A DNA stretch of 64,000 nucleotides from CAVVEQ01 sp963828855 (GTDB lineage Bacteria > Chloroflexota > Anaerolineae > Anaerolineales > Anaerolineaceae): positions 248,001 to 312,000 of the forward strand of contig CAWHGB010000005.1 of assembly GCA_963828855.1 (NCBI GenBank), given 5' to 3'. The translations under genes and the position numbers were made by a program. Position 1 is the first letter of the stretch. Each line of letters opens with the position of its first letter. Of this stretch, positions 19,238 through 29,049 are shown piece after piece. The notes below the pieces were generated by a model. The model was given only the letters and a program-made list of their open reading frames with translations, did not search any database and was not told where the DNA came from.

Positions 19238-21295
19238 ATGATGGGTGGCGGTGGTGGAGGTCACGGACCTCAGGCAAGAATGATGCGGCAGGAATCGGAA
19301 AAACCAAAACAGGTTTCTTCCACCCTTAAACGATTCGGTCATTATGTGAAACCTTACTGGTGGATCGGATTAATAGTGCTTGCGCTCATGATCGTTTCCA
19401 CCTGGGCACAAGTGACTGGACCGAACCTTACTGGTCAGGTTGTGGATTGCTTTCTGACCCCCGGAGTCTCCAGCGCAACCGCAGGGGCTTTTCCGGGTAT
19501 GACAACCACAACCAATGCACAAACCAATTGCTGGTTATCCAAGGAGCCTAGCGGATTCACTGAAACCGTGATCCAGAATTTGTATACCTTGAATGGGTAT
19601 CCCCTCCCGGGCACCGAAGTAGGCTCTATGACCCAGGCGAACCGGATCGCCGGATTGGGCAGGTTCATCCTGATCGTTCTCTTGCTATATGTTGTCAGCG
19701 CTGTGGCCACTGGTTTGACCTTCTACGGAATGAACTGGGCTGGCATGCACCTGGTGCGGGATCTGCGTGTGGAAATTTTCCAAAAAGTCCACCAACTTCA
19801 AATCGCATATTTTACTCAACATGAAGCAGGAGATTTGATGAGTCGGATCACAAATGATGCGGAGACCATTTCACAGGCACTAAACTTCGCCCTGGTCAGC
19901 GTGGTAAGCGGGGTGATGCTTCTGGTGTGGATCAGTTATGTGATGCTCAAAGCGAGCGTTTCATATGCCCTGCTCAGCATGGTGGTGATGCCCTTCATGA
20001 TCCTTGCCACCATTTATTTTTCCGGGCAGGCTCGCAAGGCGTTCCGCACTTCCCGCCAACAATTGGGCAATGTGAACGCTGAATTGCAGGAATCGATCTC
20101 CTCGGTGCGTGAAGTGCAGGCATTCAACCGCGAAGAGGAAAATATCGAACAATTCCAGGCGACCAATGCAGCCAACCGGGATGCGAACGTTCGCGCGGTT
20201 TCCTTCACTTCCGCGCTTGCGCCAACCCTGGAAGCCCTGGGGTATCTCGGGCTGGCCATTGTCACCGTGGTCGGCGGCCTGGTTCTGCTGGGTGATGGCA
20301 CCCTTTTCGGCACGGTCATCTCCCTGGGTCTGGTCATCATGTTCATGGGTTACGTGCAGCGCTTCAATCAGCCCATCCAGCAGATCTCAGTGTTATGGAC
20401 CAATATCCAGAACGCCGTGGCCGGAGCGGAACGAATCTTCATCCTCCTCGACGAGCCTTTGGAAGTTCAGGACACTCCGGATGCCATCTCCTTACCCGAG
20501 ATCGAAGGCAGGGTGGAATTCAAGAATGTGACTGCTCAATATGAAGCGGATCAACCTGTGCTGTGCAACATCAACTTCATCGCCGAGCCCGGCCAGACGA
20601 TCGCGATCGTCGGTCCCACCGGGGCGGGGAAGACGACCATCATCAACCTCATCCCGCGTTTTTATGATGTGGTGGATGGCAGTGTGCTGATCGATGGCAT
20701 CGATGTCCGCAAGGTCACTGAGGCTTCATTGCGCGGCCAGATCGGTATCGTTTTGCAGGATACCTTCCTGTTCAGTACCACCGTGATGGAGAACATCCGC
20801 TTTGGTCGGCCGGATGCCACGGATGAAGAAGTGAAGGCCGCAGCCAGAATATCGAACGCGGATACGTTCATCGAACGCCTTGAGAATAAATACGAGACTG
20901 TGCTCGGAGAACGGGGTTCCGGGCTCTCGCAGGGGCAGCGCCAGTTGATCTCCATTGCCCGGGCGGCTCTGGCCAACCCCCGCATCCTGATCCTGGACGA
21001 GGCCACCTCGAGTGTGGATACAAGGACGGAGAGGCTTATCCAGAAAGCCCTTGAAGAATTACTCAAAGGGCGCACCTCCTTCGTGATCGCCCACCGCTTG
21101 AGCACGATCCGCCATGCCGACCAGTTGTTGGTACTGGATGGCGGTGAGATCATCGAACGCGGCAAACACGATGAGCTCCTGGCGAAGAAGGGTTTTTATT
21201 ACGACCTGTATACCAGCCAGTTCAACCGCAATCCACCCCAGGGTGGGAGTGAAGGAAAACCAATTTCCCCGGTCTTGAGTCCCTCTCCAGTGTAA
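19238..21295 (+). CDS. Heterodimeric ABC exporter subunit B (catalytic ATP site)
   Basis: Partner half-transporter of 685 residues. The N-terminus is Gly- and His-rich (MMGGGGGGHG) before six TM helices; a long periplasmic loop between TM1 and TM2 (about residues 65-130) has two Cys. The nucleotide-binding domain has Walker A IVGPTGAGKTT, Walker B ILILDEATSSVD with the catalytic Glu, and the switch His (VIAHRLSTI). The signature is altered to LSQGQRQL. It therefore complements subunit A: the good site pairs this Walker A/B with A's LSGGQ, the poor site pairs A's Walker motifs with LSQGQ. AAGGAG precedes the ATG. The pair probably exports lipids or drugs under MarR control. Confidence 0.93.
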   Translation: MMGGGGGGHGPQARMMRQESEKPKQVSSTLKRFGHYVKPYWWIGLIVLALMIVSTWAQVTGPNLTGQVVDCFLTPGVSSATAGAFPGMTTTTNAQTNCWLSKEPSGFTETVIQNLYTLNGYPLPGTEVGSMTQANRIAGLGRFILIVLLLYVVSAVATGLTFYGMNWAGMHLVRDLRVEIFQKVHQLQIAYFTQHEAGDLMSRITNDAETISQALNFALVSVVSGVMLLVWISYVMLKASVSYALLSMVVMPFMILATIYFSGQARKAFRTSRQQLGNVNAELQESISSVREVQAFNREEENIEQFQATNAANRDANVRAVSFTSALAPTLEALGYLGLAIVTVVGGLVLLGDGTLFGTVISLGLVIMFMGYVQRFNQPIQQISVLWTNIQNAVAGAERIFILLDEPLEVQDTPDAISLPEIEGRVEFKNVTAQYEADQPVLCNINFIAEPGQTIAIVGPTGAGKTTIINLIPRFYDVVDGSVLIDGIDVRKVTEASLRGQIGIVLQDTFLFSTTVMENIRFGRPDATDEEVKAAARISNADTFIERLENKYETVLGERGSGLSQGQRQLISIARAALANPRILILDEATSSVDTRTERLIQKALEELLKGRTSFVIAHRLSTIRHADQLLVLDGGEIIERGKHDELLAKKGFYYDLYTSQFNRNPPQGGSEGKPISPVLSPSPV

Positions 21296-21310
21296 TGGTA
21301 ATCGGTTGAT

Positions 21311-21350
21311 AAAAAAAGTCCTTCCGCAGAAAATGCGGGAGGACTTTTTT
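21311..21350. terminator. Bidirectional terminator
   Basis: Long stem: AAAAAAAGTCCTTCCGCA (21311-21328), GAAAA loop, then TGCGGGAGGACTTTTTT (21334-21350), with one mismatch. It serves the ABC exporter operon on the plus strand and the small gene ending at 21368 on the minus strand. Confidence 0.85.
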
Positions 21351-21367
21351 AAAAAGGATAAATTTAA

Positions 21368-21649
21368 TTATCCTGCGTCAGGGTGGGCAGCTTCATCCGC
21401 TGCAATCGCCTGTTGATCTTCGGCTGTGACTGGTTGGGATTGAATTCCCAGATCCTGCATTGTGGCTTGAAGATCTTCTGGTTCCATATCTTCTGGCGCC
21501 ATCCCGGTTTCCTGTTGGACCTTCTGAGCATCGGCTTGGGACATCTTGACCGCGGAGGTTGCCCCTCCAATTAGGAGCATACCGCCAACGATCACGCGTC
21601 TTCTGCGTCTTCGTGCCCTTCTTACCATCCTTCGTCTCATCATGCGCAT
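21368..21649 (-). CDS. Small Arg-rich membrane protein, unknown function
   Basis: 93-residue protein. ATG at 21649 is preferred over 21691 because AGGAG lies 7 nt upstream. The N-terminus is extremely basic (a run of about 15 Arg and Met residues), followed by a short hydrophobic segment (VIVGGMLLIGGATSAVKM) and an acidic helical C-terminal half with a Met-Ala-Pro-Glu-Asp repeat-like stretch. The plan (basic stop-transfer, one TM, acidic soluble tail) suggests a membrane-associated small protein, but I do not recognise a family. It lies between convergent and divergent neighbours and has its own terminator. Confidence 0.65.
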   Translation of the reverse strand: MRMMRRRMVRRARRRRRRVIVGGMLLIGGATSAVKMSQADAQKVQQETGMAPEDMEPEDLQATMQDLGIQSQPVTAEDQQAIAADEAAHPDAG

Positions 21650-21859
21650 GGTAATTCTCCTTTCTTTTCTTAAAAGTATTATACAACACACGAAAATTAA
21701 TCCATCAACAAGTTGTTGATTTTAGAATTTCAACTTATCCACATATCTTTAAGCCGAGCGTATGGCTGCCAGACTTGATTCTGGATAAAAAATGTCATAA
21801 AATGAGAAGCGGGTTAAAAATACCATATCTGGCTTCCCAGAATCGATTTACCCGTAGAT

Positions 21860-24800
21860 ATGACCAATTCCTTCGTTCACCTCCACCTGCATACCCAGTA
21901 TTCGCTGCTGGATGGTTTCTGCAAGGTGCCTGAATTGATCAACCGGGCCAAGGATATGGGCATGCCCGCCATCGCCATCACCGACCACGGCACAATGTTC
22001 GGGGTGATCGAATTCTTCCAAAAAGCCACCAAGGCCGGGATCAAGCCCATCATTGGGTTGGAAGGTTACCTGGCAGCCCGCGGGATGAACGACCGCGAGC
22101 CGCGCCTGGACCGCACGTCCTCCCACCTGCTTCTCCTGGCGGAAAATATGACCGGTTACCAGAACCTTTTGCAGATCGCCTCGGCCAGCCAGCTGGAGGG
22201 GTTCTATTATTACCCGCGCATTGACCGCGATTTCCTTGCCAGCCACGCGGAGGGCTTGATCTGCACCACCGGCTGCATGGCTTCCGAGATCTCACGCACC
22301 ATCCGTGATGAAGGTGCGGAGGGGGTGAAACGCAAGCTGGATTGGTATTACGAGGTTTTCGGACGCGACCGTTATTTCTTCGAGCTGCAGCACCACGATA
22401 TCCCCGAGCTGCACGCCCAGAACAAAGTGCTCATGCAGCTGGGCTCGCACTACCAGGCTAACTTCGTCGCCACCAACGATGTCCACTATATCAACCGCGA
22501 GGATGCCCGCCTGCAGGATATCCTGCTGGCCATTCAGACCGGCACCCTGATCTCAGACCCGGATAGAATGCGAATGGCTGGCGATACTTATTACCTGCGG
22601 TCTCCCGAGGAGATGAGCGCGCTTTTCGCCGAAGTCCCCGAGGCGATCTCGAATACGCTGCTCATTGCCGAGCGCTGCAACGTGGACCTCGCTCCCAAAG
22701 GGTATCATCTGCCGATTTTCTCAGTTCCCCCGGGGACGACCCCCGAAGCCTACCTACGCACCCTTTGCGAGGAAGGCTTCCGCCGTCTCTACCCGACGAA
22801 CAAGGATGACCCAAAATACCGTGAGCGGCTGGAGCACGAGCTGACCGTCATCCACCAGATGGGCTTCGACGCCTATTTCCTGATCGTCTGGGACCTGTGC
22901 CGCTTTGCCCGCGAGCGCGGCATCTGGTACGAGGCGCGCGGCTCCGCTGCTGGCTCGATGGTGGCCTTTACCCTGGATATCACCCTTGTGGAGCCCATCG
23001 AGCAAGGCTTGATCTTTGAGCGCTTCCTCAACCCCGGGCGAATCACCATGCCTGATATCGACCTGGATTTCCAGGATGACCGCCGCAGCGAGGTGCTGAA
23101 ATACTGCGCCGAGAAATTCGGCGAGGACCACGTGGCGCAGATCATCACTTTCGGCACGATGGGTGCGCGCGCCGCAGTGCGCGATGTGGGCCGCGTGATG
23201 GATATCCCTCTCTCCGAGGTGGACCGGGTTTCCAAGACCATTCCCTCCAACCCCGGCCGCCCGATGAGCCTGGAGGAGGCCATCCAGCAGACTCCTGAAT
23301 TGAAACAATTCTATGATGAACAAGCATACCTGCACGAACTGCTGGATACTGCGGCCAAGATGGAAGGCGTTGTGCGTAACGCCGGCACACACGCCGCGGG
23401 GGTGGTGATCACCGATAAACCCATTATCGAATATGCCCCGCTGCACCGCCCGACCAACACCAGCGAGGAGAACCCGGTCAAATCGGTCATCCAGTTCGAG
23501 ATGTCAATTGTGGAGGCTATGGGGCTGCTCAAGGTGGATTTCCTCGGGCTTTCCACCCTGACGGTCATGTCGAAAGCCTGCAGGTTGATCGAAGAACGCC
23601 ACGGAAAAACCTACGACCTGCACAATATTCCGCTCGACGATGCGCCAACCTTCGAATTCCTGGGCAAAGGTGAGACGGCCGGCGTCTTCCAGCTGGAGGG
23701 AACGGGCATGACCCGCTACCTGGTGCAGATGAAACCCAAGAACCTGGCCAACATCATCGCCATGGTGGCGCTCTTCCGCCCGGGACCCATGGACTTTATC
23801 CCGCAGTACATCCTGCGTATGCATGGGCAGGAACCGGTATCCTATGCCCACCCGCTGCTCGAGCCGATCCTCGGCGAGACCTACGGCATCCCCATCTACC
23901 AGGAACAGGTCATGTTCGCTGCCATGTCTCTGGCAGGCTACAGCGCCTCGGATGCCGATGAACTGCGCAAGGCGATCTCCAAGAAGAACGCCGATGCCCT
24001 CGCCAAACACCGCGAAAAATTCGTGGAGGGCTGCGGAAACAACGGCATCCGCAAGGACAAGGCTGATTCGATCTTCAGTGATTGGGAAAACTTCGCCCGC
24101 TACGGATTCAATAAGAGCCATGCAGCCGATTACGGCGTAATCGCGGTGCAGACCGCTTTTCTCAAGTGCCATTACACCGTGGAATACATGACCTCGCTGC
24201 TTTCCGCCTCCAAGAACGAGATGGAAAAAGTAGCCTGGTATATCGCCGATAGCAAGGCAATGGGCATCGACGTGCTGCCGCCGGATGTGAACACCAGCGG
24301 CTGGGATTTCACAATCGAGGATTGTCCCGAGGGTGGGGCTTCCATCCGCTTTGGATTGGGCGCCATCAAAAATGTGGGACGCGACCCGGTGGATATGATC
24401 ATTGCCGCCCGCCGCGAGGCAAATTTCCGTGACCTGAACGACTTTGCCCGCCGGGTGGATCTTGCCAGGGTTGGCAAGCGCACGTTGGAATGCCTGGTGC
24501 GGGTTGGCGCGCTGGATACCTTCGGGCCGCGCCGCTCCGTCCTGGCTGCCCTGGACCAGGTGTGTGCCATCAGCGCCAGCCACTTCCGCGCCGCTAACAA
24601 GGGACAGCTCAGCATCTTTGGCGCGGCAGACGGTGTGGAGGAAAGGATCGTGCTGCCCGCCACCAACTCCACGGATACCCGCGAACAACTTGCCTGGGAA
24701 AAGGAGCTGCTGGGGTTGTATGTTTCCGATCACCCTCTCAAGATCTTCATGCCGGTGCTGGAGCGGAAGGTGAGCCATTATTCCGCCCAGTTGGGTGAGG

Positions 24801-25186
24801 CTGGTAAAGGCGAGAAGGTGACCGTGGCGGGGCTGGTGACCAACGTGCGCGGTATCCGCACCAAGGAGGGCAAACCGATGGGATTTGCCACCCTGGAGGA
24901 TATCCAGGGCACAGTGGAGCTGGTGATCTTCCCCAAGACTTGGGAGAAGTACCACGACCTGCTCAAGATGGACACGGTCCTCTGCGCCGAGGGAAAAGTG
25001 GATGCACAGAGCGGTGACCCCAAGGTGCTAGTGGATAAGCTTTCCGAGGTGCAACCGGACGAATTCGGAGAGGATCCGCCGACGTCGTCGATCCGCGCAA
25101 GCTCCGGGGAATCAAACCGGGATGAAAGAGCGCAAGGATATCGAGGATACTCCGCCGGAAGATCCACCGCCACCCGATTGGGATGA
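21860..25186 (+). CDS. dnaE: DNA polymerase III alpha subunit
   Basis: Replicative polymerase. An N-terminal PHP domain (HLHLHTQYSLLDG, AITDHGTM) covers about residues 1-270. The Pol III palm contains catalytic D399 and D401 in PDIDLDFQDDR, and the fingers and beta-binding regions follow. Next come a helix-hairpin-helix tract and an OB-fold near 960-1060 (VTVAGLVTNVRGIRTKEG). The reading is colinear to about residue 1073 and then drifts into an improbable tail (RAQGYRGYSAGRSTATRLG). The next frame opens at once with a proline-rich linker and a conserved-looking C-terminal domain (25122-25667), so one indel near 25060-25125 probably splits a single protein of about 1,270 residues. Confidence 0.95.
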   Translation: MTNSFVHLHLHTQYSLLDGFCKVPELINRAKDMGMPAIAITDHGTMFGVIEFFQKATKAGIKPIIGLEGYLAARGMNDREPRLDRTSSHLLLLAENMTGYQNLLQIASASQLEGFYYYPRIDRDFLASHAEGLICTTGCMASEISRTIRDEGAEGVKRKLDWYYEVFGRDRYFFELQHHDIPELHAQNKVLMQLGSHYQANFVATNDVHYINREDARLQDILLAIQTGTLISDPDRMRMAGDTYYLRSPEEMSALFAEVPEAISNTLLIAERCNVDLAPKGYHLPIFSVPPGTTPEAYLRTLCEEGFRRLYPTNKDDPKYRERLEHELTVIHQMGFDAYFLIVWDLCRFARERGIWYEARGSAAGSMVAFTLDITLVEPIEQGLIFERFLNPGRITMPDIDLDFQDDRRSEVLKYCAEKFGEDHVAQIITFGTMGARAAVRDVGRVMDIPLSEVDRVSKTIPSNPGRPMSLEEAIQQTPELKQFYDEQAYLHELLDTAAKMEGVVRNAGTHAAGVVITDKPIIEYAPLHRPTNTSEENPVKSVIQFEMSIVEAMGLLKVDFLGLSTLTVMSKACRLIEERHGKTYDLHNIPLDDAPTFEFLGKGETAGVFQLEGTGMTRYLVQMKPKNLANIIAMVALFRPGPMDFIPQYILRMHGQEPVSYAHPLLEPILGETYGIPIYQEQVMFAAMSLAGYSASDADELRKAISKKNADALAKHREKFVEGCGNNGIRKDKADSIFSDWENFARYGFNKSHAADYGVIAVQTAFLKCHYTVEYMTSLLSASKNEMEKVAWYIADSKAMGIDVLPPDVNTSGWDFTIEDCPEGGASIRFGLGAIKNVGRDPVDMIIAARREANFRDLNDFARRVDLARVGKRTLECLVRVGALDTFGPRRSVLAALDQVCAISASHFRAANKGQLSIFGAADGVEERIVLPATNSTDTREQLAWEKELLGLYVSDHPLKIFMPVLERKVSHYSAQLGEAGKGEKVTVAGLVTNVRGIRTKEGKPMGFATLEDIQGTVELVIFPKTWEKYHDLLKMDTVLCAEGKVDAQSGDPKVLVDKLSEVQPDEFGEDPPTSSIRASSGESNRDERAQGYRGYSAGRSTATRLG

Positions 25187-25667
25187 ACCCCCACCGCAGA
25201 CCCCCGCCCAGGTTGTGCAACCCTTGGTCGAACCAGCCGCGATCGAAGAGGTACCATCAGCGCCCGCCCGGGAGAAGCTTGCCGCGGTGCTGGAGAAGAT
25301 CGCGGAGCCTTCGCCCGAGCCGCTGGTGGACGCGCGGACAATGGCCGCTATAGCGCAAACCGCCCCACCGCTGCCGGAGCCACTGCCGCCACTCATCACC
25401 CCGCCGGGGGAGGAATCCTCCCAGCGCATGCTCAAGGTGGAGTTACGCTCAAGCGGCAACAAGGACCAGGATAAGCGCCGCCTGCAGCGCTTGCTCGGCT
25501 TCCTGCACTCGTGCCCGGGGCAGGATCACTTTGCGCTGCTGCTGGTGGAGAACGGTCACCGCTACATGCTGGATTTTCCCAACGACACAACCGGAATCTG
25601 CGAGGAGCTGCTGCGCCGCCTGGGTGATATCGTCGGTGCGCACAACGTGAGCGTGGAGGGGGGATAG
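25122..25667 (+). CDS. dnaE: Probable C-terminal part of DnaE (frameshift-separated)
   Basis: 181 codons that overlap the end of dnaE in another frame. The first half is an acidic Pro-rich linker (PPEDPPPPDWDEPPPQTP). The second half is a compact alpha/beta domain (MLKVELRSSGNKDQDKRRL, LLLVENGHRYMLDFPND). A similar C-terminal domain that contacts other replisome parts occurs in many DnaE proteins, so I read this as the displaced C-terminus, not a separate gene. A genuine small overlapping gene cannot be excluded, but no ribosome-binding site precedes 25122. Confidence 0.65.
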   Translation: MKERKDIEDTPPEDPPPPDWDEPPPQTPAQVVQPLVEPAAIEEVPSAPAREKLAAVLEKIAEPSPEPLVDARTMAAIAQTAPPLPEPLPPLITPPGEESSQRMLKVELRSSGNKDQDKRRLQRLLGFLHSCPGQDHFALLLVENGHRYMLDFPNDTTGICEELLRRLGDIVGAHNVSVEGG

Positions 25668-25675
25668 CCTTCGCT

Positions 25676-25792
25676 TGTCTTCGCGAGGAGCGTTTTTTGT
25701 GACGAAACAATCCCATTATCAATAAACACTGGGGGTTTAATTTGGTTTCAAATGCGATCGCTTCGACCGCTGTGCGGTCTCGCAATGACCTC
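25676..25792. repeat. Intergenic palindromic repeat
   Basis: The left arm TCTTCGCGAGGAGCG and the right arm GCTGTGCGGTCTCGCAATGA are imperfect reverse complements, with GACGAAACAATCCC and GCGATCGCTTCGACC as inner partners. This is the general layout of the dispersed element (ends near CTCGCAATGAC) found between genes in many environmental bacteria. It fills the spacer between convergent dnaE and pstB and may act as a transcription stop. No transposase is present. Confidence 0.55.
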
Positions 25793-25827
25793 GTTACCAG
25801 CGGGCAGTAGCCCGTCGTACAAAAACA

Positions 25828-26698
25828 TTAACCAAACCGGCCGGTTACGTAGGCTTCGGTACGTTTATCCTTCGGGTTGGTGAAGATCACTGGCGTTAGG
25901 TCGTATTCGATCATCCGTCCGGCGCGGTTCTCGTCAATCATCATCATGGCAGTGTAATCTGAAACACGCGCTGCCTGCTGCATGTTGTGGGTGACGATGA
26001 TGATGGTGTACTCCTTGGCCAGCACGTGCATCAACTCTTCGATCTTCAGTGTGGAGATGGGGTCGAGCGCGGAGGCAGGCTCGTCCATCAGAACCACGTC
26101 CGGTTCAACAGCCAGCGCGCGGGCAATGCAAAGGCGCTGCTGCTGACCGCCGGAAAGTGAATAGCCGGACTGGTTGAGCTTATCCTTTACCTCATCCCAG
26201 AGTGCCGCCCCACGCAGGCTCGATCTCCACGATCTCGTCCAGGTCGCTCTTACGGCGCACTCCAAGCAGCTTCGGGCCAAAGGTGATATTCTCGTAGATC
26301 GATTTCGGGAAGGGGTTCGGACGCTGGAAGACCATTCCAACCCGCCTGCGGATATCCACCGCATCCACGCCGTTGCCATAGATGTTCTCCCCATCCAGAG
26401 TGATCAACCCCTCCACCCGGCAACCTGGGGTAAGATCCGACATACGGTTGAAGGACCGCAGCAGGGTGGATTTTCCGCAACCGGAAGGTCCAATGATGGC
26501 TGTGATGCGGTTCTTCTTGATCGAGAGATTGATCTCTGCGAGTGCTTTGAATTCCCCGTAATACACACTCACATCCCTGGCGTCGACCTTGATATCCTCG
26601 GGGATATTGGCAGTTGCTTTTTCGGGAACACCGAGTTGGAGCGACTTTTCAGAGGAAAATCGTTCCAAGTTATTAAGGGTCAGCGTTTGAGTTGTCAT
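25828..26698 (-). CDS. pstB: Phosphate ABC transporter ATP-binding protein PstB (frameshifted)
   Basis: ATPase of the high-affinity phosphate importer. Walker A is IIGPSGCGKST, the Q-loop VGMVFQRPNPFPKSIYENI is characteristic of PstB, the signature is LSGGQQQRLCIAR, Walker B VLMDEPASALDP, and the H-loop VTHNMQQAARVSD. The two halves lie in different frames that meet near 26215, where EIVE passes to SSLRGAALWDEVKDKL; one base repairs it. ATG at 26698 or 26701 follows GAGGAA; an ATG at 26746 would add 16 residues. It is the last gene of the pst operon, and no phoU follows in this window. Confidence 0.93.
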
Positions 26699-26762
26699 CA
26701 TTTCCTCGTTTTCGGATCTGGGTTGATTCAAGATTGGTGGATTCATCCTGTCGTTCCAGGGG

Positions 26763-28008
26763 TTAATAGGTTCGGCGGTACCGGTTCCTAAAGTAGATCG
26801 CCAGGGTGTTCATACCCAGCAGCAGAATCAGCAGCACAAGGATGGAAGCCGCGGCAAGGTTGCGGAATTCATCCTGCGGACGCGAGGTCCATTGGTAGAT
26901 CTGGATGGGTAAGGCGGTGAACTTCGAGAAGATCGAGGCGGGGTCATAAACGATGTAGGTGGAAGCGCCGATGACGACCAGGGGGGCTGTTTCGCCGAAA
27001 GCGCGCGAAAAAGCCAGGATCGCTCCGGTCATGATCCCGGGGATGGCGTTGGGCAGCACGTGCGACCAGATGGTCTCCCACTTGGTTGCGCCCACCCCGT
27101 AGCTTGCTTCGCGGATGGTAAAGGGCACGCTCCGCAGGGCTTCCTGGGAATTGATGATGATGATCGGCAGGATCAACAATCCCAGGGTCAGCCCGCCGGA
27201 AAGAATGGTGCGACCGTTCAACGTGGCCACTTCCACTCCGCCAAGAATGGCTCCGCTGGTAACCGGCTCCCAAAGCCGGACAAAGATCGCCAGGCCGAGG
27301 ATCCCGTAGATGATCGAGGGCACGCCGGCGAGGTTATTGATATTCGTCTTGAGAAGCCGGTTCAACCAGTTATCCACGGCGTACTCTTCAAAATAGATGG
27401 CTGCGCCCAGCCCCACCGGCAGGGAGAAAAGTATGGCGACTGCGATCAGGATCAGGGAGCCCAGGATGGCTGTGCGAATACCGGCGTAGAGCGGGTCGGA
27501 GGATTGCGGCGAGGTGATGAAATCCCAATTGAGCCAGGCTTTGAAGGATAGCTCTCCCTGCGGATAATCCTGGCGGGCTGTGGCCTCGATCTCGCTTTTT
27601 CGGAAGATGGATTGGCTAAGCGTCCAGGTCTGCGCCACCTTCGGTTTGGCGATCTCCTGCAGGATCAGCGCCTTGATCTCCTTTTCGACTGCGCTCAAGC
27701 AGCGGTTTTTCCTTCATGAGTTTCTTGAACCGTCCGGGGGTGATATTCTCCTGCAGGAAAAGCACCTGGTCTTCCTTGGGCAGATCCCAGAACGGAACCC
27801 CGTTCACCGCCATGGCGTTGGGGCTCATTCCATATTCGACGACCATGTACCCGAAGCTGTCATTGACGATCTTAACCAGCAGGAGTGCAAGGAAAAGAAC
27901 CCCGATGAGTGTGGAAAGAAGGAGCCCTCCGCTCCAGATCTTCTCCACCCGGTGCCTGGCAGGTAAATTGGGAGCTGTTTTTTGTTCTTTCATACGGGAG
28001 CTCATCAT
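26763..28008 (-). CDS. pstA: Phosphate ABC transporter permease PstA (frameshifted)
   Basis: Inner-membrane permease of the Pst importer. About six TM helices and the BPD permease loop (SQEALRSVPFTIREASYG, GATKWETIWSHVLPNA) are clear. The N-terminal 100 residues lie in another frame: near 27700 an extra T in CTGCTTGAGC must go so that KEKPLL continues as SAVEKEIKALILQEIAKPK. The region between TM1 and TM2 is longer than usual. The start overlaps the pstC stop in an ATGA arrangement (28005-28008), so translation is coupled. It ends in a short basic tail (FRNRYRRTY) and is followed closely by pstB. Confidence 0.92.
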
Positions 28009-28958
28009 TGGTATGCCTCGCGGAAACGCCCAACGATCCAGCGGCTGATCACGTTCAGGATGAAGGTGATCACAAAGAGGAGCAGACCGATGGCGAAGAT
28101 ACTGTTGTAATCCATCGAATCGTAGCTCAGGTCACCGCCGCTGATGCGCACCATGTAGCCCGGTCATCGTTTCAGCAGAATGGAATGGGTTCAGGGTCAG
28201 GTTCGGGCCAGCTCCCGCAGCCAGAGCGACGATCATGGTCTCGCCAATGGCACGGCGAAATACCCAGCAGGCAGGCGGCGGAGATGCCGGAGAAGGCGGC
28301 TGGAACCACCATCTTGAGGGCTACCTCGATTTTTGTGGAACCCAGGCTGTAACCTGCTTCGCGCAGCGACCGCGGTACTGCGCTGAGGGCATCCTCACTC
28401 ATCGAAGCGATCAGCGGCAGGATCAGAATGCCCATGGCGATTCCGGCGGATGCCATGTTGTAGATCTGAACCGTATCCGCACCAAAGGCTCCCGCGCAGG
28501 AGGGGCGTGATGAAGGTCAGGGCAAAGAAGCCGTAAACCACGGTGGGGATACCTGCCAGGATCTCCATGATCGGTTTGACGGTACCCTTCACCTTCTGGG
28601 AGGCATATTCGCTGAGATAGATCGCCACCATCAGACCGAGCGGGATGGCCACCAGCATGGCGATCGTTGATGTGACCAGCGTGGCGGTGAGCAGGGGGAT
28701 CACCCCGAATTGATTGATCTTAGGCTGCCACTTCAGACCGGTCAGAAAATTCCACACCGTGACATTCGGGTCCGCAAAAAACAGCAGCGCTTCCTTGGTC
28801 AATTCAAATATGATCGCGATAGTGATCAGAATGGAAAACAGACCGCAGAGGAACAAGAAGGCGGTGATCACCGCTTCGCCGGGTCTGCGGGCGCGCCGTG
28901 AGCGGGTTATCTTTTTACTCCGCAGGAGAAGGACTGGTGTTTGAGCGTTTTCGGACAT
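28005..28958 (-). CDS. pstC: Phosphate ABC transporter permease PstC (frameshifted)
   Basis: Partner permease of PstA. The N-terminus is basic, then TM1 (ITAFLFLCGLFSILITIAII). The PstC-typical stretch VKPIMEILAGIPTVVYGFFA is followed by the permease loop (LSAVPRSLREAGYSLGSTKI). Three indels divide it, near 28495, 28255 and 28155. After correction the C-terminus reads MVRISGGDLSYDSMDYNSIF and a last TM ending in REAYQ at 28005. Every break is repaired by one base, so a working gene is likely. It is preceded by the hairpin at 28988-29018 and overlaps pstA by four bases. Confidence 0.9.
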
Positions 28959-28987
28959 GAAATCATCTTCCAGTTTAGACTACATGC

Positions 28988-29018
28988 GCCTTCCCCCTCA
29001 AAATTCGAGGGGGAAGGC
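28988..29018 (-). terminator. Intercistronic attenuator hairpin, pstS-pstC
   Basis: Perfect 12-bp stem GCCTTCCCCCTC (28988-28999) and GAGGGGGAAGGC (29007-29018) in the pstS-pstC spacer, without a U-tract. Such hairpins typically protect the binding-protein mRNA or lower expression of the downstream permeases. Confidence 0.7.
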
Positions 29019-29049
29019 TGATCGGAGAGAGGCTCCCCGGTGTTGCTTA

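Noticed and set aside
23504..24955. A 483-codon open frame on the minus strand
   Set aside because: It is antisense to dnaE, has no ribosome-binding site or family features, and arises from GC-rich third positions of the dnaE frame.
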